DNA of 64,000 bases from Cephalopachus bancanus (lineage: Eukaryota > Chordata > Mammalia > Primates > Tarsiidae): positions 1 to 64,000 of the forward strand of contig JAPVLO010000978.1 of the NCBI GenBank assembly GCA_027257055.1, given 5' to 3'. Positions 27,157 through 40,039 of the stretch are shown here, one piece after another. How positions within the stretch are numbered: the stretch's first letter is position 1; every line of letters begins with the position of its first letter. The notes under the pieces were generated by a model that saw nothing but the letters and a program-made list of their open reading frames with translations, had not been told where the DNA came from and ran no database searches. A program made the position numbers and the translations under genes.

Positions 27157-30100
27157 GTGGGCAAGTCATAGGTGCCCCCAATCTGGAGAAGGCATACTCA
27201 TTGGGACTCCCATTACAGAGAAGTGCCAGTCACTGTAGCTATCATTATGAAGGAAAGCCTGTCACTCTGACAACCATCATAGTAAAGGGTAATTATTGGA
27301 GCACTCTCACAGAAGAGAACAACTATCTGTGACACTCAACACAGTAGAGAACCAGTCAGTGGGCACCCATCAGAGAGAAAAGTAAGTCACTGAGACACCC
27401 ATCACAGAGGAAGTCATTAACTGGCACACCCATAAATTGGAGGAATAGTCACTGGAGTAACCAACACATGAAGGTCATTCACTGGGGCACTAATGATAGA
27501 GAAAAGACAGTCACTGGGGCACCTATCACAAAGGAGAACTAGTCATTGAGGTATACATCACAGAAGAGGGCCAGTCACTGGGGCATTCATTAGAAGGACT
27601 CAGTCACTGGCTCCTTGATTGCAGAGGAGGTCCACTAACTCAGGCAGACATCACAGAGGAGGTAACGTCAGTGTTGTACCAATCACAGAGGAGAGCTAAT
27701 TACTAGGGTACCTATCAGAGGAGGCACGGTCACTTAGGACCCTACCAGAGCAGCATACTAGTCATTCAGGTAACCATCACAGTGGAGTACCAATCCCTGT
27801 GGTACTCATTAGAAGGATGCTCAGACCTGAGGCACCTATAACAGAGAAAGGATGCTCACTGAGGTACCCATCACAAATGAGGACTAGTAATTTAGGTACC
27901 AATCCCGGAGAAAGTCTAAACACTGGGGCACCCATATGAAGGTGATCCAATCACTGGGGCATTGATCACAGAGGAAGGCCAGTCACTAGAGCACACGTTA
28001 CAGTGGAGGTCCAGTAACTGGGGCACCCATCACACAGGAGGACTATTCACTAGGGCCTTCATCACAGAGGAAGTCCAGTAACTTGGGCATCCATAACAGT
28101 GGTCATGTAGACACAGAGGCACCCATAACTGAGGAGGACTGGTTTCTAGGCCACCCATCACAAAGGAGAGCTAGACTCTGAGGTTTCCATCAGAGAGGAA
28201 ACACAGCAACTAGTCCACATATTATTGAGGAGGGCCTATCATTGGAAGGATAAGTTACTAGAGCAATGATCACAGAGAAAGATGAGTCACTGGGTCACTC
28301 ATTTTGAAGAAGGTTCAGTCACTGGGGCCCATGACAGAGTTGCAACAGTCACAAGGCACTTATTATGTATAGTACCCAGTCACTCTTCCTCACTTATTAG
28401 AGAAAGGGCAGTCAATGGAGCTCCCAATATGAAGGTGGGTCAGTCACTGAGGCAACCATCACAGAAAAAGGTGAATCATTTTTACACTCATCATAGAAGA
28501 GAATCAGTCACTATGACACTCATCACAGAGGATATTCAGTTACTGGGACACCCAACTCAGAGGAGAGGCAGTCACAGGGGAAACCATCACAGAGGATTCC
28601 AGTCACTAGAACAACTTTCATAGAAGAGGGACAGTAACTGAATCAGCCATCACAGAGTTGGACCAAATCTTTAGGCACAAATCACAGAGCAGAAACAGTA
28701 TCTTGTGTGCCCATCACAGAGGGGGCAGCTATCTGGGTCACCCATCACAAAGGAGAGCCAATCATAAGGGCACCTATCATCGAGGAGGGCTATTCATAGG
28801 GACTCCCCCACAGAAAAGGGGTAATCACTGTTGTACCAATAAGAGAGGAGGACCAGTCACTGCTGCACCCATGATGGAGAAGACCTAGTCACTGTGACAC
28901 TTATTAGGAGGACTCAGTTACTGGGACTCTGATCACAGAGGGCCAGTAACTGGGGAAGCCATCACAAAGCAGGTACATTCAGTGTGGCAAGCATCACAGA
29001 AGAGGGCTATTCAATAGAGCTACTATAAAAGAAACACTGAAACACTTATGACAGAGACTTGCCAGTCAAAGAGGTACCAGTCACAGAGGAGGTCAATCAC
29101 CTGGGCATCCATTTGGAGGAGTTCCAGTCACTGGGGCATCCATCACAGAGGAATGTTAATCACTTGGGCACTCATCATAGAGGATAGCCAGTCACTGAGG
29201 CACCCATAACAGAGGAAGTCCTGTCACTGGGGGACCCGTTATAGAGGAGGCCCAGTCACCAAGGTTTCTTCTACAGAAGAGAGCTAGTCACTAGGACATC
29301 CATTAGAGAAGAGAGCTAGTACTGGTGCACCCATTGAAGAGGAGGGCTAGTCCCTTGGGCATTCATCATGGAGGAAGACAATCATGGAGGTATCCATCAC
29401 AAAAGACCAGACACTGGGAAATCCATATCAAAGAGATCCAATCACTGAGGCACTGATCACAGAGGAGGGTCATTCACTGGGGTTCCAATTACAGAAGAGA
29501 CAGTAAATACAGGAGCTATTATGGATGTGGGTCAATCACTGGTGCACTCAGTACAGAGGGGAACAATCACTGGGTCACCCATAAGAGTAGAGGATCAATC
29601 ACTGGGGCATCAATCACAGAGGTGACTGTCACTGGGGCAGCTTTAAAAGATGAGGACCAGACCCCAGGACACCAATTATAGAGAAAAGCCAGTCACTGAA
29701 GCACAGATAACAGAGGAGGTCAGATCAATAAGGCACCAAACACAAAGAAGGAAACGTCACTGACAGACATATCACAAAAGAGCCATCATGAGGGCCATGA
29801 TCACAGAAGAGGCCCAGTCACTGGGCACCTATCACAGAAGAGAGCTAGTCCTCGAGGCACCCATCACAGAGGAGGACCAATCACTGGAATAGCTATTACA
29901 AAAGGGTGCAAGTACCTGGGGCACCCATCACAGAGTACAGCAAATCATGGAGAATCCATCACAAAGGAAAGCCTGTCATAGGGCACACATAAGAGAAGCG
30001 GCCATTCACTGAGACACACATCACAGAAAAGGGCCAGTCATGGGAGGCATCCCTCACAAAGGAGAGTTATTCACTGAGACACTCACACAGAGAAGGTCTT

Positions 30101-33100
30101 GTCATTGTGGCACTGATAACAGAAAGTCACTGGGGGCACAAATTAAAGAAGAGAACCAGTCCCTGGACAATCAATCACAGAAGGTCACTTCCTATGACAG
30201 CCATCACAAAGGAGGGCTTGTCACTGTGGCAATCAATATAGAGGTAAACCAGTTACTGGGACAGCCATCACAGAAGAGAGTTCTAACTAGGGCACCCATT
30301 ATGGAAGAGGGCCAGTCACTGGGGAGCATATCACTGAGAAAGCTCATTCATTAGGGTGCCCATAAGGGAGGAGGGCTGGTCAATGAAACCTATTATGTAG
30401 GAGAACCAGAAACTGGTGCAGCAATCACAGAGGAAAGCTAGTCACTGATCACGGAAAAGTATCAATCACTGGGCCACACATCACAGAGGAGGGTCACTCA
30501 CTTGGGCACCCATTGCAGAGGAGGTGTAGTCAATGGGCACCCATCACAGATGAGGGCCAATCACTGGGGCAGCCATCAGAGAAGAGGGCCTGTCACTTGG
30601 GCATCCAACACAGAGGAGCAAAAGACACTGAAGAATGCATAGCAAAAGAGGGGCTGTCATTGAGTCACTCATAACACAGAAAGGACAACTATCAGTGCAC
30701 CCAGCACAGAGATGGGTCAGCCATGGGGACATCCCTCACAGAAGAGGGCTGTCACTGGTACACCCAACAAAGAGAGGGGCTTCCATAACAGTGGAGAGTC
30801 AGTCACCAGGGTACCATAATGGAGGAGGGTCATTCATTCGGACAACCTAAATAGAAGGAGCACAGTCACTGGGACACCCATAATGGGTGCTTTGGTGTAG
30901 GGGCAGTCACTGTGCCACTCATTATGGAGGAGACCGTCACTGGTGAGCCAGTCACAAAGGATGAGCAGTCACTGGTGTGCCCATCACGGATGAGAACAAG
31001 TCACTAGGGGACACATCACAGAAGAGGTCCAGTCACTGGAGCATCCATATGGAGGAGACCCAGTCACTAGCAACTATCACGGAGGAGAGTCATTCATTGG
31101 ACACATATCATGGAGGTGAGTCAGTCACTGTGGTATGCATCACAGTGGGGGACTTGTCGGTAGGCATTCATTATAGTTGAGAGCTAATCACTGGGGCACC
31201 TATCACAATGAAGGCACTGTCACTGAGGCACCTATCAGAGAGGACGATCAGTTACAGAGGCAACCAGCAGAGAGGAGAGCCATTTACTGAGGGACCCATT
31301 AGGAGGAGTCTCAGTCACTGAGGTAATCATCACAGAGGAGGGCTTTTTGTTTAGTCAAAGATTACAAGAAAGACCCAGTGACAGAGCTACAGATCACAGA
31401 ATATGGTAAGTCTCTAAGTCACCAAACACAAAGAAGGACCATTCACTGGGGCACTCATTCAATGAAGGGCCAGTTCCTTGGTCTCTGATTAAAAAAAAAG
31501 GGCCAGCCACTGAGACAACCATCACAGAGGAGGTCTAATCGCTGGATCACCTATATAAAAGGAGGTCTAGTTACTGGTGCACCAATAACAGAGGAAGCCT
31601 TATCACTAGGGCACCCCTTATAGTGGAGGGCCAGTCACTGGGACCATGATAGGCCAGGCTAGTCACTGGGTTGTCTATCACCAATAAGGGTCCATCAATG
31701 TGTCTTTGATTAGTGAGAAGAACCAGTCACTGCAGCATTGATCACAGTCTAGTGCCAGTCAATGAGGCACCAAACACAGAGCAGCGACTGTCACTGAGTC
31801 ACCCATTAGAAAGGAGGTCCAGTCACTAGGACAACTATCATAGAAGAGGGCCAGTCATTAAGCAAAAAGCTCAGAAGAGGATCAGTTACTGGACTTATAA
31901 CAGAGAGTAGTCGCATCCACAGGAGCACAAATAATATATGAAGGTCAGTTATGGAGGCATTCATCATAATGGAGGGCTAGTGTCTTGGGCTCCCATTATG
32001 CAGGAGACCCAGTAACTAGAGCCTCTATAACAATAGAGAAGCAGTTGCTGTGACACCCATCACAAATGACAGACAGCCACTGCTGCACCTAAGACAGAGA
32101 AGGTCTATTCACTGTGGCATCCAATTTGGAGGAGTACCAGTCACCAGGGAGTCAAACTTGAAGAATGTCCAGTCAATGAAGAGCCTATCATAAAGGAGGT
32201 TCAATAAATGAAATACTTTTCACTGGAGACCCAGTCACTGAATCACCCATCATGGAAGAGGCACAGAATAGGGGGCATACACCACAGAAGAGAACTATTC
32301 AAGAGTCTCCCATTTTGGAGGATGCCCAGTTTCAGGACACCCAACAGTGAAGAGCCTAGTCACTGGGGCACCCAGCAAAGAGAATGATCAGTCATTGGGC
32401 ACCAATCATAGAGGAGGCCCTTTTACTGCCTCACATAAAATAGAAGAGGCCCAGTCTCCAAGAATTCTATCACAGATGATTAGTCACTGGGACACTTATC
32501 ATATATGCAGATCACTCATTGGGACACCATTCACAGAGGAGCCTCAGTCACTGTAGCCCACATTATTGAGGAAGGTCAGTGACTGGGACACCCATAATAA
32601 ATGAGGTCCTTTCGCTAGGACACCAATTTTGGAGAAGGCCCAGCGATTGGTACACCCATCACAGTAGAGGCCTAGTCCCCAGGACAACCATTGTGGAGGA
32701 AAGCCAGTCACTGGGTTGCCAGTAACATAGGAGGCCCAGTATCTGGACCAATCATAATGAAAGAGGACTAGTCACTAAAACACCAAATATGAAGGAGGCC
32801 CAGAACTGAAAAACACATAGCAGAAGAGAATTTTTCATTATGGCATGCAGTTTGGAGAAGGACCAGTCACTGAGGCACCAATCAAGAAGGAGGCCCAGTA
32901 AATACAGAAACTATTATGATAGAAGCGCCCAATCATTGGAATACCATTCAAAGAGGAAGACCAATCACTGAGGCATTCATCATGGAGAAGGACCAGTCAC
33001 TGGGGCACAAAAATTCAGAGGCAAAATGACTTTGGCACCAATAATGAAGAAGGGCTAATCACTGAGGAACTCATTAAGTGAGAAATTTAGTCCTGCGTCA

Positions 33101-36100
33101 GGGATTACAGAGGAAAGATGGTCAATTTGGCAGTGATCACAGTAGAGGATTAGTAACTGGAGGATCTATCACAAGAGAGGGGCAGTCACTGGTCATCCAC
33201 CACAAAGGAGGGCCAGTCAGTGGAACGGCCATCACAGAAGAGGATCACTCACTGGTTTACCAATTACAGAGGAAGACCACTCACGGGGACACCCATTACA
33301 AAGAAGGGCTTGTCACTTCGGCAACCATTATGGAGATGGCCAGTTTCTGTGATACTTATTAAATAGGGGGGCTTGTCATTAGGAAATCCAGTACAGAGAA
33401 GAGCCAGTCACTGGGGCACAAATAATTAGGGGGGGAAAGTGACCATACACCCATTAAGGTGGACGACTAGTCAGTGAGGCAGCCATTATATAGAAAACCC
33501 AGCCCTGAGTAGTTATTTTAGAGGAAAACTTGTCACTGGGGCACTGATTATAGATGAGCATCAGTCACTGGCATTTTTTTCACAGAAGAGGACCAGTTGC
33601 TGGGGCACCCATTACAGAGGAGGGCCATTACTGGAGCACCCATTATAGAGAAAGGTCAGTCACTGGTGCACCCACCTCAAAGGAGGGCCAGTCACTGAGA
33701 CTCTCATCACAGAGGCAGGCATGTCATGAGGGCGCCCTCACAGAGTAGGGCTAATCCTTGGTACACCAACACAGAGAAGGCCTAGTAACTATGACACCCA
33801 TAACAGAGGAGGGTAAATCATTGTGTCACCTATTTTAGAGGAGGGCAAGTCATTGTGACAACCTTCACAAAGAAGGACTAATTACTGGGACAACCATTAT
33901 AGTGGAGGTCCAGTCACTGGGGTACAAGTCACAGAGAAGGCCCAGTAAGTGGGTCACCCGTAATGAAGGAGAACCAGTCACTGGGGCACCCATTTTAGAG
34001 AAGGTGCACCAATCACACAGGAGGTCCTGTTATTGGTGCACCCATCACAGAGGAGGACCAATCACTGAGGCACCCATCAGAAAGGCAGGTCAGAACAGGG
34101 ACACACCCTCACAGATGAGAGCTAGTTACTCAGAAACCCACATATAAAAGGGCTTCTCACTGTTGCATGAATAACAGAGCAGGGACAGTCACGGGCACTG
34201 ATCACAAAGAAGTGCTAGTCACTGGGACATCAATTGTCAAAATGACCCAGTTACTGATACTCCCAACACTGAGGAGGACCGTCACTGGGACACCCATTAT
34301 AAAGGAGGCACAGTCATTGTGGCATCTATAAGAGAGGAAAGCCTGTCACTGTGGCACTCGTCACAGACAAGGTCAGTCACTGGGATACACATTATAGATG
34401 AGAGCTTGTCACAGGGGCAATGATCAAAGAGGAGGGCCAATGAGGCACCTAACACAGAGGAGAGGCAATCACTGACATACCCACAACAGAACAGGGTCAG
34501 TCACTGGAGTACCCATCACAGGGGAGGGCAAATCACTGGGATACCCATAAGAAGAGAGGAAGTCACTGCGGAACCCATAACTGAGAAGAGTCAGGCACTG
34601 GGGTATGAATAATGAAAGAGGCCCAGTAAATGGAGCATCTATTATCAAGAAAGCCTAGTTACTGGGGCACCCTTCAAAGAGAAGAATCATTGACTTGGTA
34701 ACCTATTACAGAGGAGTCCCCTAAACTGGATTATCCATTACAGAGGAGAGCAAGTCATTGGGATACAATCACAGAGGATGTCAGTCACTGGGTCACCCAT
34801 AATAGTGGAGGACTAGCCACTGGGGCACCCATCAAAGAGACCAGTCAATGTATTATCCATAACAGATAAATCCCAGTTACTGGGGCACCAATCACAGAAG
34901 AGGACAAATCAATGAGGCACCAAACACAGAAGAGAGTCGGTCGTTGATGCACCCATCACAAAGGAAACCCACCAATGGGACAGGTATCACAGAAGAAGGC
35001 CAATCACTGGGAAACCCATCACCTAGGAGGTCTATTCAATGGGACACCCATCACAGAAGAGGAGAAATCACTGGGGCACCCATAACAGAGGGTGTCCAGT
35101 CTGTATGGCAACCCACAGAGAGGTGGGCTAGTCACAGGGGCATCCCTCATAGAAGACGATTAGTCACTAAGACTCACACAAAGGAGGCCTTGTCACTGGG
35201 ACACATATAACAAAGGAGGACATGTCACTGTGATAACTATTATGGACAAATCCAGTCACTGGTACATCCAGGACAGAGGAGGTTAAGTCACTGGCACACC
35301 CATCAGTGATTAAGGGCAGTCGCAGGGACACTTATCACTACAGAGGATTTGACACCTTGGCACCCAGTATGGAGAAGGTCAGTTACTAGGAAATCCATCA
35401 CAGAGGGGTGCTAGTCACTAGGGCACATATTATTGAGAAGGGCATGTCACTGGGTGCACAAATCACCAAGAGGCACAGTTATTATGGCACCCATAATGGA
35501 GAAGAACTAGTCACTGAAGCCATCATTATTTCGGAAACCCAGTTCAGTGGAAGCAATTACTAAGGATAGCTAGTCACTGGAGGACTTTTCAAAAGGAGGA
35601 ATCAGTCACAGGGACATTTTTCGCAGAGATGGGTCATTCACTTTGGAATACATCACAGAGGAAGGTGAGTAACTGGAGCACCCATCAGAGAGGAATTGCA
35701 GTCACAGAGCACTCATCACAAAGGAAGGTTAGTCACTGGGACAGCCATCACAGAAGAGGTTCTGTCACAGGGGCACCCATCACAGAGAAAGAATGGTCAT
35801 TGGGGGTAGTCATTACAGAGGCATGCCAGTCACTATGGTACCCATCACTTTTGAGGGCCAGTCACTGAGTTCCCATCACAGAGGCAGACCATTCACAGAA
35901 GCATTCCTTGCAAAGGAGAAATAGTTACTGGTAAACCAAACACAGAGAAGGGCTAGTCACTAGTCCCCAGAAGAAATTAGGGCAAGTCTCTGAAGACCCA
36001 TAATGGAGGATGGCCAGAATTTAGAACAACCATCAGAAAGGAGGGCTAGTCACTGGGCGAATTATGGGGGAAGGTCAGTCACTGGAGCACCATTATGGAG

Positions 36101-38312
36101 GAGGCCCAATCACTGAGGCACCAATCACAAAGGACTGTTGCTGGTACACCCATAAAAATTCAGTACCAGTCACTGGGGTATCAATCACCCAGGCAGATAA
36201 GTCACAGGGACACCCCTCACAGAGGAGGACTAGGCATAGAGAAACCCACACAATGAATGAATTCTCACTGTTGCATTGACAACAGAGGATGGTATATCAT
36301 TGGGGCACTCATTACAGATAAGTATTTGTCATTGGAGCACCAATTCTCAAAGTGGCCCAGTTACTGGTACACACATCACAGCAAAAGACAATCACCAGGG
36401 CACTCATTACAGAGGAAGCAACGCCATTGTAGTATCAATCACAGAGGAGTGCCAGTCACTGGGACACAAATAACAGCCAAGGCTAGGCACTGGAACACAT
36501 ATAACATTGGAGAGTCAGTCACTGGGCAACCATCAAGTGGAGGACCAGTCACAGGAGTAGCTTTAAGACAGGTGGTCCGGTCAATGAGGTGCTTAACACA
36601 AAGGAGAGACAGTCACAGAGGCAGTCATCACATTGGAGGACCACTCACTGGAACAGCTATCACTGAGGAGGACCAATCACTGGGGTACCCATCCCAGAGG
36701 AAGATTATTCCCTGGGACATCCATCATAGAGGATGTCTTATCACTTTGGCCTCAATAGCATCATTCACTGGGCCACCCATTATGGAGGAGAGATAGTCAC
36801 TGGTACAGTCATCACAGAAGATAACCTGTCATTGGGCCTTCCATCACTAAGGAAATTCAATCATTGGGACACCCATCAGAAAGGAGGACTTCTCAATGTG
36901 GGACCCATTATGGAGTAGGCCTAAATCCTGAGACACCCATCACAAAGAATGGTTAATCATTAGGGTACCCATCATGGAGGCAAGACACTCAGTGTGGCAC
37001 AAATAATTGAGGAGGCACAGACACAGTGGCACACATAAAGGAGGAAGACTCATCACTGAGGCACCCATTACTTAGGAAAACCAATCACTAACACAACAAA
37101 TACAGTGAAAAGCTGGTCACTGGTGCACCAATCACAGAGGATCAACATTAATTGGGGAATCCATCCTAGAGAAGGTTTAGTCACTAAGCACCAGTCCCAG
37201 AGGAGGATCAGTCACTGAGACAGTCATCACAGAAGTGAACCAGTCACTGAGGCACCCATCACGAAGGAGGCCCAGTCACTGTAGCACCCATCGCAGGGTA
37301 GAGTCAGTCACTGGGACAGCCATCACAGAGAAGGGTTAGTCACAGTGGCATCCATAACCAAGGAGGGCAATTAACTGGGGCACCCATTATTAAGGAGGTT
37401 CAGTCATTGAGACAACCTTCACAAAAGAGGGCTAGTCACTGTGGCAACCACTATGGTGGAATCCTGTCAATACAGCACCAATTACAGATGTGACCCAGTC
37501 ACTGGGGCACTGCTAACGCAGGATAACTAGTTACTTGGGCCAATATTGAGGACATGTCACTGGTGCACTTATTACAGAGGAGGAGATGTCAATGGGGCAC
37601 CCACCATAGAGGAAAGCTAACCATAAGACGTCCATTAAGGATGGGATCTAGTCACCTGTGTACACACAAAATGCAGAGGACGCCCAGTCACTCAGGCCCC
37701 AATCGTAGAAGAAACAATCTGGCAGTCATCACAGAAGAAAAATATTCACTGTGGCACCCATTTTAGAGGAAGAACAGTCACTGGAGCACCAATTAAGAAG
37801 GAGGACCAGACAATGGAGCACTTATGCAGAAGATTTAATCACTGTGATACCCTTAATAGAGAAGTGATGGTGATTGGGGAACCCATTATGGAGGAAGCCC
37901 AGAAATTGGGACATCATCACCGAGAAAAGCAAGTCGCTGGGGTATCCAAGAGAGAGGCCAGTCACTGGGATACGCATAAGAGTGCAGGGACAGTCTTTTT
38001 GGCATCCATCACAGAGGATATCTGTCACTAGGAAACACAGAAGAGGGCCAGTCAATGGGGCACGTCTCACAATTGAATAAAATTCAATGAAGCATCAACC
38101 ACAGAGGAGAGTCAGTCACTGAGGCATCCATTACAAAGAAAGGCCAGTGGCTGGGACAGGTATCACAGAAGAACGTGAGTCACAGGAACACCCATAAAAA
38201 AGGAGGACCAGTCCCTGGGGCACCCATCAAAAAGGAGGTGCAGTCACTGGGAAACATAACAGAGAAGAGTCAGTCACTGTGGTACCCATCACAAAGGTGG
38301 GCCAGTCACGGG
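27157..38312 (+). repeat. 32-bp satellite array, segment 6
   Basis: The longest uninterrupted stretch, about 349 units. It includes the longest forward open frame of the array (36257-36796, 179 codons), a reading of the repeat with its 32-residue period. A block at about 34100-34270 recurs at about 36210-36380 (offset about 2108-2110 bp, near 66 units). The segment ends abruptly in the middle of a unit, at GTCACGGG, where the ERV1 5' LTR begins. Confidence 0.95.
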
Positions 38313-38748
38313 TGTGAATGACAATGGATGAATTGTTTTCATAAAATGAAAGAAGTCTGCTAACATAACAAAGAGTACATAATACAAAAAGCAGATGTGA
38401 CCAAAGGCCTACAAGAACAAAAAGGTGTGTGGTGACAGCCATATAGGGGAAATGGAACTTACTCAGAAATGAAGAAACTCAAAACCTCATCAAATAATAG
38501 CAAGTACTTATTTTAGCCTTATTGGGACTAAAATTCTCTTAGAGGATGTCTGGAAAAAAATTGTGACCCTTAAGTCCTCGGTCAATGAGAAATTGGGGGA
38601 GGACCTTTGCATTAGGAAATAAATTGCCTGTTGTTAACTGCTCTTGGTGACATCCGAACTTGTAAGACCATCAATAAAGTCTCGTTTATGCTTCATTCCA
38701 AGTCTGTGTGTCTATCCTTTGATTTTGGACAGGTGGGTTGATTTCTCA
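38313..38748 (+). repeat. ERV1 5' LTR
   Basis: The LTR starts TGTGAATGACAAT and ends TTTCTCA, immediately before the primer binding site. It is 436 bp long and aligns along its whole length with 52826-53257. By eye the two differ at roughly 15-20 % of positions, including small indels, which marks an old insertion. It keeps AATAAA at 38673-38678, near its 3' end. Confidence 0.9.
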
Positions 38749-38753
38749 CTATT

Positions 38754-38771
38754 TGGGGACTCCTCTGGGAT
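38754..38771 (+). promoter_or_regulatory. Primer binding site, tRNA-Pro type
   Basis: The 18 bases TGGGGACTCCTCTGGGAT lie 5 bases after the 5' LTR. They match the usual proline-tRNA binding site of gammaretroviruses at 15 of 18 positions. In a live element this site would prime minus-strand DNA synthesis. Its position confirms the LTR end. Confidence 0.85.
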
Positions 38772-39795
38772 ACTCTGTGTCTGTGGAAGGGGGAGACGCA
38801 TCCCACCGGATTTTGTGTGGCCTATTCTGCTTGGGTGTCATGGCTGCTCACAGGACTGCAGATATACCCAAGACTTTTGTTTTTGATGCAGCAGAAGCAC
38901 CACAGGACAGAAAAAATCAGGTACTGGGGCAAACAGTTAACCTTGTGCACGAGCCAAGGTAGGACAAATTGGTCTATAAGTACTGCCTTGGTAGTTGGAG
39001 AATTCTTGGATGCTGAGTGTAACTGATATGTATCACAAATACGAAATGAGTGTGAAGTACCAATCTACAGTTCCGTCCTGTGAGGGAAATGGTCAGAGAC
39101 AGATGAAGTGAATCTCAGGGTGTGCAAGAAACCTCCAGTAAGGGGATTCATAGATAAACTCAGGCATTGGCATCAACCAAGGACTATGAGAAACTCCTGG
39201 TAAGTGGGGCTGAGTATTCAAGTTAGCCAAAATGGGGATTAAAAATTCTAGGCCTAGAGAGAAAGGAGGAGATAAAAATTATCACTCTAAATTTCCCTTG
39301 GATAGACCATTTGGGGAATTTTAAGGTCTTAGTGGGATAATTCTTATACCAAGAGCAAGGGGACTGATGATAAGGGAAGCAATGTTCATATGAGAATGGG
39401 AACACACTCCAGGGATGGACTTTCAGGCAGTCAAATAAAAGTACCCTAATGTACATTCTGGGTTGGACGATAATAATCAAGAGGATAAAACTAAAGTGCC
39501 AAATCTGAGGTGGTTAATAATGTAAGGGAATTAGGGAACCAGCCCTGAGGTCTCAGAATGCCTCTAAAGATTTTAAGGTCCAAAAGGAGAAAAACTCCAA
39601 CTGCTTTCCTAAAGAGACTTAGAGATCAAATGAGGAAATATTCTGACACAGATAGAATCTTCTGATGGTTAATTTTGTTACCAAATCTGGCCTGATGTTG
39701 CTTAAATGTTACAGAAACTTGAGGGGTGAAATGAGAAACAAATAGAAGAATTACTTAAAGAGACACAAAAAAGTTTATTTTACAGGATGAAATAA
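38772..39795 (+). pseudogene. gag: ERV1 leader and gag remnant (capsid region recognisable)
   Basis: The first part (to about 39230) looks like an untranslated leader; no matrix domain is recognisable. From about 39600 to 39795, translated segments in shifting frames resemble the C-terminal half of a gammaretroviral capsid: a basic helix followed by the block that precedes the nucleocapsid. Stops and at least one frameshift interrupt it. Nucleocapsid zinc knuckles are not seen. The gene is long dead. Confidence 0.65.
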
Positions 39796-40039
39796 AGAAA
39801 AAATAAAGCAAAGAAAAATATAAATAAATTTATGAAGGTGTATACATAGTAAGAAAAACTATAAAGAAAAAATAAAATTGTATATTAAAAGATTTCATAT
39901 ATAAAATTTTTCCTTAAATAAAATGATTATTTTTGAAAAGAGGAAAATGCAGGGCAAAACAGAGTCCAAGCATGTCAATACTGTTATATGGTAGTCAGAG
40001 TAAAGTTGCAAAAGGGAATTTATGAAAGAATTTTTTTCA
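39796..40039. other. A/T-rich stretch where nucleocapsid, protease and early RT should be
   Basis: About 240 bases rich in A (many runs of AAATAAA type) lie between the capsid-like block and the late RT block. In an intact provirus well over a kilobase of coding sequence would separate them, so an internal deletion with A-rich filler is the simplest reading. No coding similarity is visible. Confidence 0.55.

Noticed and set aside
36257..36796. 179-codon forward open frame in the satellite
   Set aside because: Its peptide repeats every 32 residues exactly as a 32-bp unit must when read in one frame. There is no promoter, splice signal or domain. The same holds for all other open frames in the array.
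38644..39026. Overlapping forward open frames of 69-80 codons in the ERV1 LTR and leader
   Set aside because: They span the LTR end and primer binding site, overlap each other in different frames and match no retroviral protein.
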